A stretch of 48,321 nt of DNA. Origin: Welwitschia mirabilis. Its lineage: Eukaryota > Gnetophyta > Gnetopsida > Welwitschiales. This document shows, in pieces, positions 9,076 through 19,880 of the stretch. The position numbers and the translations under genes were made by a program. The notes beneath the pieces are model-generated. The model did not search any database. It had not been told where the DNA came from and worked only from the letters and a program-made list of their open reading frames with translations. The stretch is taken from NCBI GenBank assembly GCA_051453625.1, contig JBOZIK010000001.1, forward strand, positions 182,979,778 to 183,028,098. The letters are read 5' to 3'. How positions within the stretch are numbered: position 1 is the stretch's first letter; each line of letters starts with the position of its first letter.

Positions 9076-11114
9076 AATTCTTTCTTAGCCAATTCTTTTG
9101 GTAAATGTCATGCTATTACTTAAAAATTTTTTATTTAACTAATGCTTTACTTTATGAAGTTACCATAATTCTACTTGGGCATTTTAAATAACAAGACTAG
9201 TTTCATCCAGTCTTTAGATATTCATATGTCTATGAACTTCATTTTGAAGGAAGATGCCTTAGTTATTTTGTTTTATTTTAATAATGTGAGTAATTAGTTG
9301 TTTTAGCATGTTCTTCTATATTATTTATCTCCTTCATTTACTTTTATCCTTATGAATATTTAATCATGTGAAATTTATTAACAAAAAAAAAAGGAAATAA
9401 AGGCCATGATCTTTCATGTTATATCTTAAAATATGGCCCCCATGATGTGCTATCCCAAGCACACTGGGGTAAATATTCCTAAAAGGGACCTTTGGTAGTG
9501 TGATATGGTAGCTGTGATCATGCTATGCATTTCCTAACTCGTTTGACAGTGGTTGAACTCCCCTCATCATGGTAGAATAGAATTGTACTTAAAGGTTATG
9601 ATATCAATGATGTTCATGGTGTGATCAGAGACATTTCTTATTCTCTAGACTTATTTTATTTACTTATTTATTATACTTCCACATGATCATTTTACTTTTT
9701 GAATTCTAGTATTGTTATGAGATGATAGCTTGTAAGTTCCTATTTTAACAAATTTTTATCCTATCATTCATTGTTTGATAACACTATACATACTTACCAT
9801 TGTCATAATCATTAGCTTATTTGAGTGGAGCTTTATGAATTTTACATTATTTCATGCATCATGATTAGGTGATTTTATAATTATCGCTAACAGAATTTGG
9901 TAGAGTGGAATTTTGGATAGATACGCAATATTATTCATGTTCCTAGTTGTTTATTTTCCTTATGTTTTCCCTTAGTTTCTTTATTCGGGATTTTCAAAGT
10001 CATTACAATATCTTTTTTCACATTATGATTAGAACCTGATCATTTGGTACTCTAGTTATCTTTTTATTTTTACTTATAGATTTTCTTTATAAGGGTTATT
10101 TTTCTTTTAAACACTTTTAATTGATGAATTTCTTTTACTTTTATTACTGTGTTCCTTTTGTTTTATGTAATGTTTTTCTGTTTTGTCTTTGGTTTTGTAT
10201 ACATCCACTTATGACATCTTGAATACTCATGGAATTTAGGATAAATTTTAAGGAGTACTTTTAAGCATCGCTTCCTTTTACTTAATGCATTATTATGGTC
10301 TTATAAGTATCTTTTCCCATAGTCATGTTTTTCAAGATGATTCTTCACTTTCTACATTCCTTATATTTTTCTGTTGCTTTTTTACTACTTGCTTATTGTC
10401 AGACTTTTTCTAATTTTTTATAATCTTACAAACATCTCATTTAAACACTATCATCCCTATGAGAAACAGAATGACTATCATCCTTTTTACTCTGTGTAAT
10501 CTGGGAGATCTTACTTTACCTATAAGGGGATAGGACATCTCTCCAAGCTTTCTTCTGAGATATAAATTTATAATTTTTAAATTTAGAAGGATAATTTTAA
10601 GCCTTTATGATACATATTTATGAATGAGTTGTTTGGATATGATTTCAGGTTACTTGAGTACATTTCATGGACTTTATTTAGTAGGAGCATAGTAGCACAC
10701 TCACTGATTTTCCAACAACTATGTTTAAAATCATCTAAAGGAAAAGAATGTCATGATTGCTCTTTTATCTTTTCCTTGTAGAAAACATTAATGAACTTTT
10801 CATGCATCATTCTTTATATTAGTACACATCTGTTTCAACATTACTTTCTTGAATTATGCTTGCACGTTATTATTTTCTGAACTATCTTTATTACATTCCA
10901 TGATTTATTTATGTGTACGGCATTCATTCAGTCTATTGTGATGTGTTTAAGTAGGGGGTTTATAACTACAACAATAATTATATTAGTTAATGAATTTTTA
11001 TTGTTTATTCCTACATGATAAAATTAAACTCAAATTCCATTTCTCTAGTTGATGATTATCTTAGTCAAATTATCTCGCAATATAATTAATCACTTACTTT
11101 GTCAAGGACTGACA
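9076..11114 (+). other. Family-A 3' spacer, complete (about 2 kb)
   Basis: No ORF recognised. In order: the conserved GC-richer block (9433-9575); a long AT-rich stretch aligned with the other units and, in its first half, with the pol/env spacer of element C (45604-46880, reversed); a palindrome near 10449-10490; and an AAGTAGGGGG purine tract (about 10949) roughly 180 bp before the LTR. Confidence 0.6.
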
Positions 11115-11132
11115 AGGCTAAGTAATGGATTA
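11115..11132 (+). promoter_or_regulatory. Polypurine tract of array 1 (decayed)
   Basis: AGGCTAAGTAATGGATTA directly before the LTR. It matches AGGCTAAATAGGGGGCTA before 35739 and the minus-strand equivalent before the LTR of element C. It is the expected plus-strand primer position but is interrupted by pyrimidines here. Confidence 0.6.
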
Positions 11133-12483
11133 TGTTACGATGTCAATTTATAGGAATTTTATGGTTCATTTGAAGTACTTTTATAGGACATTTATAGAGG
11201 TTTAGATGCAATTTTGTTGATTATGAAGAGTTGATAGGATGATCATAGAAATATGTAATTCTTAGCATAATTAGAGGCATTTCAGACATGTTCTAGTATT
11301 TAGCATGTTGAAGGAAGCCTAATGATGAAGAAGGCTGATTTTCTTTACTTGAGGAGCTTTAGAAATATGTCATCCCCACTATCATCCCCATAATAGAGGG
11401 GATAATAGCACTATACTTACCTATTACAATAGCAACATGAACTGGATGTTGGAGCCAATGAAGCACCCTTTCCTATGGAGGTGTTACCCCTATTGTCGTC
11501 CCCATAACATGATGGATGATAACATAATTAGAGCCAACTGTGAGGCTGATTGCAAAGCCAAAAACTATTGAATTATTTATTTTTATGGGGCTTCATCTCC
11601 AATGTTATCCCCACAACAGTCAGGACAATAACTATTTTATATAAGCAGGGTTGAATTATCTTGTAATGGGGTCATGCACCCCACTTGGGCTATTGGGGTT
11701 TCTTCTCCAACTTCTAGGGTTACGATTCTAGAACTTTTAATGTAAACTATAAATACCCCCACTTGTCCTCACTTCTAATTCAACATTTACGCCTCATATA
11801 CCTATGATATAAGATTAAAAGACAAGAGGTCCATCTAATAGCTGCAGTAAGAATTTTCCTTAGTGTTAGGTTGAGTCTCTTTCATTGAGGTGCTACTATT
11901 TTATTGTAAGTGGATGTAAAAGTTATTTGAATTAATACATTTCTCTTTCCATTCCAAGTATTTGTATGTTCTTTATGATTTAAGTTAGTCATATTTAAGT
12001 GAAAATTCTATGATTTATTTAGATCATAAGAGCAACTTCTATTAAGGTTGACTTGGATTAGTATTAAACTTGCATTGCTATTCCATTTCATTTTACATTG
12101 CATTCTATATTCTACTTAGTGGATCTCATAGTTCATGTTGATTAGGAACAAGTTGAAGTACTCTTCTTAATTGATCTGAATTATAAAGAAGCTAGTTCTT
12201 GTGATAGAAGGATTAGGAACCAATAGAATTCATCTTAATTCCATTTGCATTTCATTTTCATTTACTTACATTGCATTTACTTTATTATTTACTTTTAATT
12301 TTATAAAATAAAAGATCAAAAATATCTTGTAAATCAATTCTCTAACTCTTATCCTAATGCCTTCATTGGGATTATGACATTCGGGTAGACTCACATCTAT
12401 ACTAGCGTGTGTTTTTCTACAAGTTATTTGATTTACAGGTTTGCCTAAAGAACTTTATAATTGCATAAATTCACACCGCAACA
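11133..12483 (+). repeat. Family-A LTR, copy A6 (3' LTR of array 1)
   Basis: 1351 bp, TGTTACGATG...CACACCGCAACA: the best-preserved inverted termini of the family. Contains a palindrome at 11379-11408 (11-bp arms, one mismatch), others near 11493-11525 and 11600-11632, a TATA-like TTTTATATAAGC at 11635-11646, and CTATAAATACC at 11747-11757. No primer site follows; the next bases are the TTGCT target site and copia gag. Confidence 0.9.
11379..11408. repeat. Palindrome in LTR A6 U3
   Basis: CTATCATCCCC / GGGGATAATAG, 11-bp arms with one mismatch, 8-base loop. Member of the dispersed palindrome family described in the findings. Confidence 0.8.
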
Positions 12484-12488
12484 TTGCT
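12484..12488. repeat. Target-site duplication of array 1, right (TTGCT)
   Basis: Exact match to 663-667. Confidence 0.85.
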
Positions 12489-13520
12489 CTAATCTCTAAG
12501 TGGGTTAACCATTTTTTTTAAAAGATATAAAAGAAGAGAAGAACATCCTAGGTTATTTAAGATGAAAGGGAAAAATAAGAGTAAAGGTAAGAACTCTTAA
12601 TTTTCTTTCAAATATAATTTTTTGAATTTAGAATGTTGGAATTGTGGGGATAGATTTCATCTTAATTCAGAAGGCTTAGGTGCTAATAAAATGTATGGAA
12701 AAAGATAAAAGAAAGAGTTTAGAAGAAATAAAAGCTTCTTTCTTAGCTAGTATGAAGATGAAGTCATCACTAATAAGAAGTCTCAGATGAAGATAACCAA
12801 GACATCCATTTGTCATTCATGACCATTATTCATGATGTAACTAGCAATAACAATAGATACTTTAAAACATATAAAGACATTTATATCTAAGTATGAAGAA
12901 AGATGAATTAACTCTTCAAGAAAGGTATGATCTAATTTTCAAAGGATTTATTAAATTACAAAAATTATGCACTAAAATAATGATATTAATCAATAGCCAT
13001 GATTTATCTGATGAACAACAAAAGATCTTTTATTTAAATATAATAAGTAAGAATCCATTCCTTAAGACCAAGCTTAACAAACTAATAAATAAATTAGATA
13101 ATATGAAATAGAAGCTATAGGATGTCAAGTACATAAATTAGAGATTCACCCAAGACAAGAGAACCTTAAACATTATGCTTGATAAATATAGAAAGCCTAG
13201 TGACAAAATTGAATTTGAAAAAGATAAAGTATCTACAAGTAGACTACAAGACAATTCAAAGAACCTCTTCTTAGACTAGAAGTATAAGCTAAAGTATGAA
13301 CCTTTAGTATATATATAAATAATACTATTTACTTTATTTGTGATAAAAGAGGACATTATGAGAATTTTTATCCTTTACTCTTTACAAAATAGAATTACAC
13401 TTATCATGGTCCAAAGAAAAAGAGAAGGATTATAAAAATATGTGTAGAAACACTATAAGTAAAAATGGGTTTTAAAGTAGTGAAATAATGCCTTTCTTAC
13501 TTAGATAGCCTTACAATCCA
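12489..13520 (+). pseudogene. gag: Ty1-copia gag, downstream fragment
   Basis: Continues the gag split at 667. LISKWVNHF opens a basic Lys/Arg-rich stretch. Then comes a degraded CCHC zinc knuckle (CWNCGDRFHLNSEG, 12634-12675; the last Cys is replaced), a coiled-coil-like region with an open stretch at 12893-13111 (MKKDELTLQERYDLIFKGF...), and a second knuckle-like CDKRGHYENFYP (about 13338-13373) whose last Cys is replaced by Tyr. This order, with a coiled coil between two knuckle-like motifs, is seen in several plant copia lineages. Many in-frame stops. Confidence 0.7.
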
Positions 13521-13950
13521 TGAAAATGCACATATGGTATGTACACAGTGGGTTCTCTAAACATATGTAATGAAAGATGAATTAATTTTTAGCCCTCTTA
13601 TTAATTATAATTATGTTATTGCTTCATTTTGTGATAATCCTAAGGCTTTCATAATAAGAACTAGTATGATAAGAGGTGAAAACCTCCCGAACTTAAAAAA
13701 ATGTCTTCTATGTAGATGGTATATAGCATAACCTATTAAGTATTAATCAGCTTTGTATCTCTAATTTTGATGTTAGTTTTTTAAAAAATGGTTATGCTAA
13801 TAAGGATATAATTATAATAAAGCTTTATTTATTGATCCAAGCAAAGTGAAAATTTATGTTACTTCACTTAGTGAGATTGCTAACAAATATGTTAATTGTT
13901 TACTTAAGTACTACTAGTGATGTGACTATTTGGCATAGGAAAGTTGAACA
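13521..13950 (+). pseudogene. Ty1-copia protease and pre-integrase region
   Basis: WYVHSGFSKHM at about 13535-13567 corresponds to the copia protease active-site block W-Y-x-D-S-G-x-(S/T)-x-H-M. The catalytic Asp codon is CAC (His) at 13544-13546. A CDNPK-like stretch near 13635 matches the following F-G-D/N block. The region ends TIWHRKVEH (about 13927-13950), the GAG-pre-integrase WHRxxGH motif, just before a 10-N gap at 13951-13960. Stops and frame changes occur in between. Confidence 0.7.
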
Positions 13951-13960
13951 NNNNNNNNNN

Positions 13961-14500
13961 TGTCAAACTCATAATAACCATATCATTCAAACATATTATA
14001 ATTAGTCCTTTCAAGCTAAAAACCTTTAACAAATAAGTTTATAATGCCTATGAAAAATGGAATTAAATGAGGATAACATTTGATAAGGAAAAACATATAT
14101 CTACTTCTTGCCCTTTGGATATGCTAACTCTTAACATAGTTGGTCCTTATTAAAATACAATTCTTAGAAGAAAATGATACTACCTTACTATTATTATTGA
14201 TTACTCTTCTCTTACATTGATAGCCTTTCCTCCTCATAAGGATGAAACTTATAACCATTTCTCTAATTTATGCATTAGGTCACAAAATCAAAAGGGATCA
14301 CCTATTTATGTTATTCTAAGTGACAATGGTGAAGAATTCAAAAATGAATTATTCAAGAAGTTTTATAAATGATATGGAATACGTCATAAATTCTCTATGT
14401 CAATAATACCATAATAAAATGAAGTTATGAATTAAAAACATAAGAAACTAAACAAAATAATGAGAACCATGTTACATGATAAAAATAATGATGAGAAGAA
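13961..14500 (+). pseudogene. Ty1-copia integrase core
   Basis: LDMLTLNIVGPY (about 14115-14150) is the first catalytic block with Asp replaced by Asn (AAC, 14133-14135). IIIDYSSLTLIAF and KDETYNHFSNLC follow in the expected order. VILSDNGEEFKNELF (about 14312-14356) keeps the second Asp (14322-14324). The third block is NEVMN followed by a stop, so the catalytic Glu is lost. Integrase inserts element cDNA into the genome; this copy is inactive by all criteria. Confidence 0.8.
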
Positions 14501-14770
14501 GTGAAACAATCAAACTTTGATAAAGACATAGATCTTGATGATAAGTAAAGAATCCTAAAGCCTCTCAAAATAAGAAAAGTAAAGAAATAGTACTCTTATA
14601 GTAACATCACTTAAATCCCTACATTAGTATCAAAACAAGAAAGTCATTACAATAATTTTATGGGTATGTTACTAGATTCTCTCATATAAAGGTTAAAAGT
14701 GTAAAAGATGCTGAAGATAATGAAAACTAGATGTTATCTATGCAAGAGAAGTTAATCAAGTATACAATTT
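14501..14770 (+). pseudogene. Ty1-copia linker and first codons of reverse transcriptase (truncated)
   Basis: FYGYVTRFSHIKVKSVKDAEDNEN then a stop and MLSMQEKL (about 14660-14757) match the linker-to-RT junction of copia pol, where E/D-A-L-x-D-E-x-W-x-x-A-M-x-x-E-L opens the RT domain. Nothing resembling the RT palm, RNase H or a clear continuation follows, so the element is truncated about here. Confidence 0.6.
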
Positions 14771-16440
14771 TATGTATCAAATCATGTCAAATCAATTAAT
14801 TTAAAGGTGTATGCCTTTCTATTAGCTATGATAGCCATTAATTATCTATCTATATTTATCTAGATTTGTCATGCAGTAGTAATAGATTGTTCATGCATAT
14901 TATTTTCTAAATAATTTTTATGTAAATTTATTTTATTGTGTAGATGTCTTTTCATATCATAAATGTCTAATGTTGTTATAAATGTCTACTACATAATCAT
15001 AATTTTTTACCTTTTCCTAGTTAAGACATTTCATGTTGATTAACTCCCTATTTTTTAGCATTGTTTTGATTTTTTAACTATAGATGTATTCTCAAGTCAT
15101 AAATGTCTACTATTAAAGTTCTAATTTTTTTAGATTTGATTTTATGTTGATGTCTTTAATATCATAGATGTTTATAGAGCATGTTTTATATGTTTTTAGT
15201 TTTAAGGACATCTATAATTTGGGTTAAAGTATAATGAATAATTAGGATTAAACATCTTTAAAAAGATAAATCCTTCCTCCAATAATTATTTTCGTACTTC
15301 AAATAATATAGACCTATCTTATTCCAAGTTCTTTAATGCTCTAGATTAAATGTTTTGCTATTATAAGATATCTTTTACTTAAGCTGAAGATATCTACTCA
15401 CTTGAAAGGTATTAGTTTTTTCATTCTAGGATATATTTTTTATGTTATTCTTCAAATTTAATTCTTCTTTGTTTATATGGTTTATACAAAAGCCACATCA
15501 GATTTTAGAAAAGCATCTAAAGTAAATAAAGAAAAATAAGTGCCTTAAAAAATATATAGGAGCCTTTATTTATTAGTTCAAATATTGATAAGAGTTATGC
15601 AAGCTGGAAGTCTATGAATATTACTTAAGAAATAACACTTGTTTTTAAACCCAATAGGTAAATCGAGATCCATTATTGATTGAGGACTTTATTAGAAAAA
15701 TTATGGCTCTATCATAAAATATAACAAATTGAATGATCAAAAAATTTTACAATAACACAAATGAAATTGATAATAAATAAGACATCTTTTTAGCATAAGT
15801 GACTGGATAACATTTTTCCATCACTTTATAATTTGTAAATACTTTGCCTGTATTAATGTAGCTAATGTTTCTCAAGACATCAAGTGAGATTTCATAGTTA
15901 AGTTTAAAAACAATTTCTTAATTTGTATTATGTATTTTAAGAACTTTATAAGAATACATATATACAAAATAAAGATGTTTACTACATCTTAAGACATCTA
16001 TAGAATAAAATATGTACCATCTAAGTTAATTATGCTTATTAGAAGATGTTTATAATCTTGAAGACATATATATATATATATATATCTCTTAGATATCTAT
16101 AACATAATATATGTCTTNNNNNNNNNNGTCTTGATTAATTTAGATAAGCCTTAAAAAATGTATATTAAAGGGGAAGATATCTTTGCGGAGCATAAGAAAA
16201 TAGTAAAGGATTGAATATGTCTATAGGATCATAAGACATCTACTAAGGTTAAAAACATCTCAGCGAAACATAACTTCATAAATAGCTATAAATCAAAGAC
16301 ATCTACACCTAGTGAATATATCTACCACATCTAAATATGTCTATAAAGTATGAATACACTTAATTTAAGCTAAAATAGAAACATAAAATATCTATTAAAG
16401 GGTATAAATTTGACCACTGTTAATGCTGCACATCATGAAG
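14771..16440. repeat. AT-rich region with many AGATGTCT / AGACATCT motifs
   Basis: No ORF recognised. TAGATGTCTT/AAATGTCTAC-type motifs cluster at 14941-15180 (e.g. 14941, 14961, 14980, 15101, 15149, 15166). AAGACATCTATAG-type motifs cluster in 15206-16330 (e.g. 15206, 15990, 16233, 16296). Both can derive from a palindromic AGACGTCT. The region may be the remains of a long copia LTR or 3' UTR, but no LTR boundary was found. A 10-N gap sits at 16118-16127. Confidence 0.5.
16066..16085. repeat. AT dinucleotide microsatellite
   Basis: Uninterrupted (AT)10, a simple sequence repeat. Confidence 0.95.
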
Positions 16441-18419
16441 AATCTAGAAAAATGGGTTTTATATAAGAAGTAATAAAAGCCCTAAATCATTACATGATCA
16501 AGAAGCAAGAAAAATTATAAGGCTTCATGCTTGAAAGAAGGAAATACTCTTTCATTTAGCTATAAGACTTCATCTCTTTAAAGAATGATATCAATAATGC
16601 TACATATGAAGAATAAGTAGGCAGAACCAATATTTTATCTAACCTCTTATTCAAAATTTAAGAAATCAAGCTCTATTTTTTATTTTTAACCTCTTTCAAT
16701 ATTTCTTTTATTTTTTAAATGTACTTAAATGTGGATATTATATTATAACAATCCCTATAATTCCACATTTCCTTTTATTTCATTCTAGCCTTTGAAATAC
16801 TTTTATGTTATTGGGTCCAACAAAGGTTTCAAATGATAACTATGTCATATAAGGCATTAACATGTGTTGTTGAGAAAAATATTCACTTTATAAGCTTTAA
16901 CCTTGAGGGGTTGAGTTGTCTACCTTACAAAAAGATACTCCTTTGTACTAAGTATTGTAAAGTTAGTGGTAAGCCAAAAATCATTGATTTTTAATAAGCA
17001 ACAAAGATCTAGAAGTGTGTCAATTTTAACTTTTCGAGTTTGAAGTACATAGGTTGGGAAACCATATTAAATTAGTAATAGTTCCATTCTTTTTTTTACA
17101 TATACTTATTTCCTAATAACTATTAATTCTTAATTTTTATTTAATACTTATAGTATAATTTCTACAATTAACAAGAAATAATCTTAAATAAGGTACTTAT
17201 TTCTAAGCATTATTCTTTATTAACTATTTATTACTCATAGACACTTAAATTATGAAAGACTTGATTTACATGAGTAAGTTATTATTTACTATTTCTTGTT
17301 ACATATTATTCCAAATAATTTGGATCATTTATTTCATAGTTATGATGAATTAAAAACATGTATACTTCAAATGAATGTTATGATTTATAACTCTTTTCTT
17401 TTTTACCTTTTTTCTTTACCTATATGTGAGTGGGTGGGTAGGTGACTGTAAGTACATACATATTTATAAAAGGAAACCCATGGATGACCTATTGATCTAG
17501 GTATTAAGCACCAAATTTTTAATTTTTAAAAATGAAATGATATTATTATCTTTAACTAAAATAATAAATGAATTAAAACAATTAAGGATAGAAATTTTTG
17601 TAAGATACTAAATAATACAAAGAATGAAAAAAGGTAAGAAAATATAACTTAGTATTAAATATTTTAATATATTGTAAAAAACATTTTTAGTGGAATTCTT
17701 AATTGGAAAATAAATAAGATTATAAAATAGATAATGTAAAAATTCATTATGATTTCCTTTATGAAAATATAAAGAAAATGAAAAGAAAATTATTATAATA
17801 AGGAAATACGTAAAAACAATTGTAGTTAAGATTAATAATAATAAGATTAAATACCTCTAAATGAAAGAGTAATATTAATGTATTAAATAAATCTTAAGAT
17901 TCCTTTTTCCCAGACTTGAATAGATGTATGTGTATCAAACTGACACAAAGAGATTAAAACAAAACTAGAAAAAGTTTCTAATATATATTTAATATAAAAC
18001 AACTACTTGTTTTTAAGACCAAATCATATAACTTAGGAACTAGTTAAATTAAATAAATAATTAAATTATCAATGGTTGTCTCATGAGTTATAACCCTTCA
18101 TCCTATATGAAAGAGAGGTAACGTATTCCCTCTTCCATTCTCCACCCCTTTTCTTTAAGCTTTTGGAAGTATATTAGGAAAAATATTTTATAAGTAAGAA
18201 GATTAAAATAAAGTGATAGTAATTTTACAAGTAAAATTTTATCAACATCATTCTACCACTAACTACTTATCACTTTTCACTACTATTTGGATTTTACGAA
18301 GAATACTAAAAATAAGATGTTTATCTTCTTTTTCAATTTTTTAAAATCTTATTAATTCAAAATAAATTATAGTAGTGTTTATTTAATATACATATGCCTC
18401 TAAATTTTCTTTCTATTGT
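16441..18419. other. AT-rich region without recognised gene
   Basis: Only short hints. TATATAAGAAG at about 16461 with a nearby AAAAGCCCTAAATC stretch could be the promoter/R part of a copia LTR. A G-rich GTGAGTGGGTGGGTAGGTGAC microrepeat lies near 17426-17446. No ORF over 60 codons, RNA gene or clear repeat boundary. Confidence 0.4.
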
Positions 18420-19880
18420 ATAGAAATTATATGAAAAATTTATCATTAGATTTGAAGATGCTAATTGAAATGAATTTTCTAAGTCTTTAAGGAGATATCC
18501 TAATAGTAGAGAATTACTCTCATGACTTTGTGATTGTGAGTTTGATTCTTAAAATAATCTTTCAACCAAAAAAAAAGGATTTCAAATATTTAAGTAAAAT
18601 TAGAATAAAACAGGGATGTCCTTTATTTACCAATTTATTTAAAAATTTTATTAATGAATTGGAGGAATGGATATATGGTATTTCCATAAATAACTCTATT
18701 AAGATAGGTGAATTGCTAGTAAATCTTCATATTTATGCCAATAATATCACATTGTTAAAATTAGAGTAAAACAAAGATGTCCTTTTCTTCTAACTTATAT
18801 GGAATTTATATTAATGAATTAGAGGGATCGATACATGGTACTATCATAGATTACTCTATTAAAATAGATGACTTTTCAGTAAATCTTCTCCTTTATGCAA
18901 ATGATTACATGTTTATTTCTACATATGAAAGAAGTATGAAAAATTTTCTTAAGAATTCAAATGGATTTTGTAATTATTTGGTTTAAGAATTGTTATTAAT
19001 AAAGCTAAGATCATGTGTTATAGAAGTAGAACTAAAGATTATAAACTTTTTCTTAGTTGTTAACTAGTATAGTTGGTTTAGGTATTTAATTCTCTAGAAA
19101 TTATACATGAGATCAATGTATGCATGAAAGGACTACAGGTTCTATAGAGACTATTTATCTCTTAGTTAAAAGAAGTGGAAATTTAAGCATTTATTATTAA
19201 AACATTCATAATAACTCTTTTAAAGAATTATGATTTCTATTATTTTCTATATCATGCTAACATAAGGTTTAAGTCTTTCAAAAAATTTATAAAACAAATT
19301 AAAGATGTATAGAATAAATTACTTTATTTGAAATTTCAATTAAAATCCAAAACACCATATGAAATTTTATTATTTAAATGAATTATGTTACCTTTCTATG
19401 TTAAAGTAATTTGTGAATTTTTGGCTTGTTTTGAAAGGATTTAAAAGTTTAAAATGAAATTTTTGAAGGTCACATTAGATGAATTTCAAAATAAAGGTTG
19501 ATTTTTTAAGTGAAAAATGGTTAAAGAAATGAAGGGGTTACTACTTTTAAAAATTATGTAAGTCAAATTCGAAAGATGGTTCAAAAAAAAGGTACTACAA
19601 AAAATCTTCTTGCACTTTCATGGGAATACAGAATTTTATTTTGATAGGATTAGATGAGGTAACTATATTGAAGAAACCCTTTATTTGAATGATCTAATTC
19701 CATTTAACATTAGATGATTAATTGTTAAAGTAAGAATAAGTAATTATTATCTTTGAATTAAAATATAAATATGATACAATATTTTAAGCAAGAAACAAAC
19801 ATGAAATTTATGTTCAATTAAAGTTATTAAAAATGAAGAACATCTTTTTCATTTGTGCTCTTAAACTTCTTTATTAAAAT
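18420..19880 (+). pseudogene. LINE (non-LTR) reverse transcriptase, decayed
   Basis: IRIKQGCPLFTNLFKNFINELEEW (from 18599) matches the LINE RT motif around QGCPLSPxLFxxYIxxLE. VNLLLYANDYMFIS (about 18872-18914) matches the active-site (L/F)YADD, with the second-last Asp as Asn-Asp. Next, after a one-base shift, comes a FCNYL/INKAKIM stretch (18965-19017) like the F-C-x-x-x-G-L-x-V-N-x-x-K-T-K-x-M block. Farther on, LKSKTPYEILL (about 19332-19370) and a degenerate EDEEHxFHxC-like end (about 19832-19862) match the C-terminal part of plant LINE ORF2. LINE ORF2 performs target-primed reverse transcription. The block spanning QGCP to YADD is present twice in tandem. The 5' part and the poly-A tail were not identified. 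Confidence 0.7.
18596..18917 (+). repeat. Tandem duplication of the LINE RT core (161-bp period)
   Basis: Copy 1 is 18596-18756 and copy 2 is 18757-18917. Both start AAAATTAGARTAAAACARRG and both encode the QGCP-to-YAN stretch, with many point differences and one base deleted in copy 2 relative to copy 1. Confidence 0.7.

Larger units (their letters stand above)
668..12483 (+). mobile_element. Array 1: compound family-A LTR retrotransposon nested in copia gag
   Basis: The array begins with an LTR (TATTGCG, decayed TGTTGCG) at 668 and ends with an LTR (...CCGCAACA) at 12483, flanked on both sides by TTGCT. Removing it restores a continuous copia gag reading. Inside are a full LTR (668-2008), a 3' LTR piece (2115-2531), a primer site and leader, three partial copies of the ORF-A region (3492-5737, 5838-7868, from 7969), and the last LTR (11133-12483). 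The three internal 100-N gaps each coincide with a jump back to an earlier part of the unit. The true array therefore probably has more units than the assembly shows. No RT or integrase core is seen. Confidence 0.85.
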
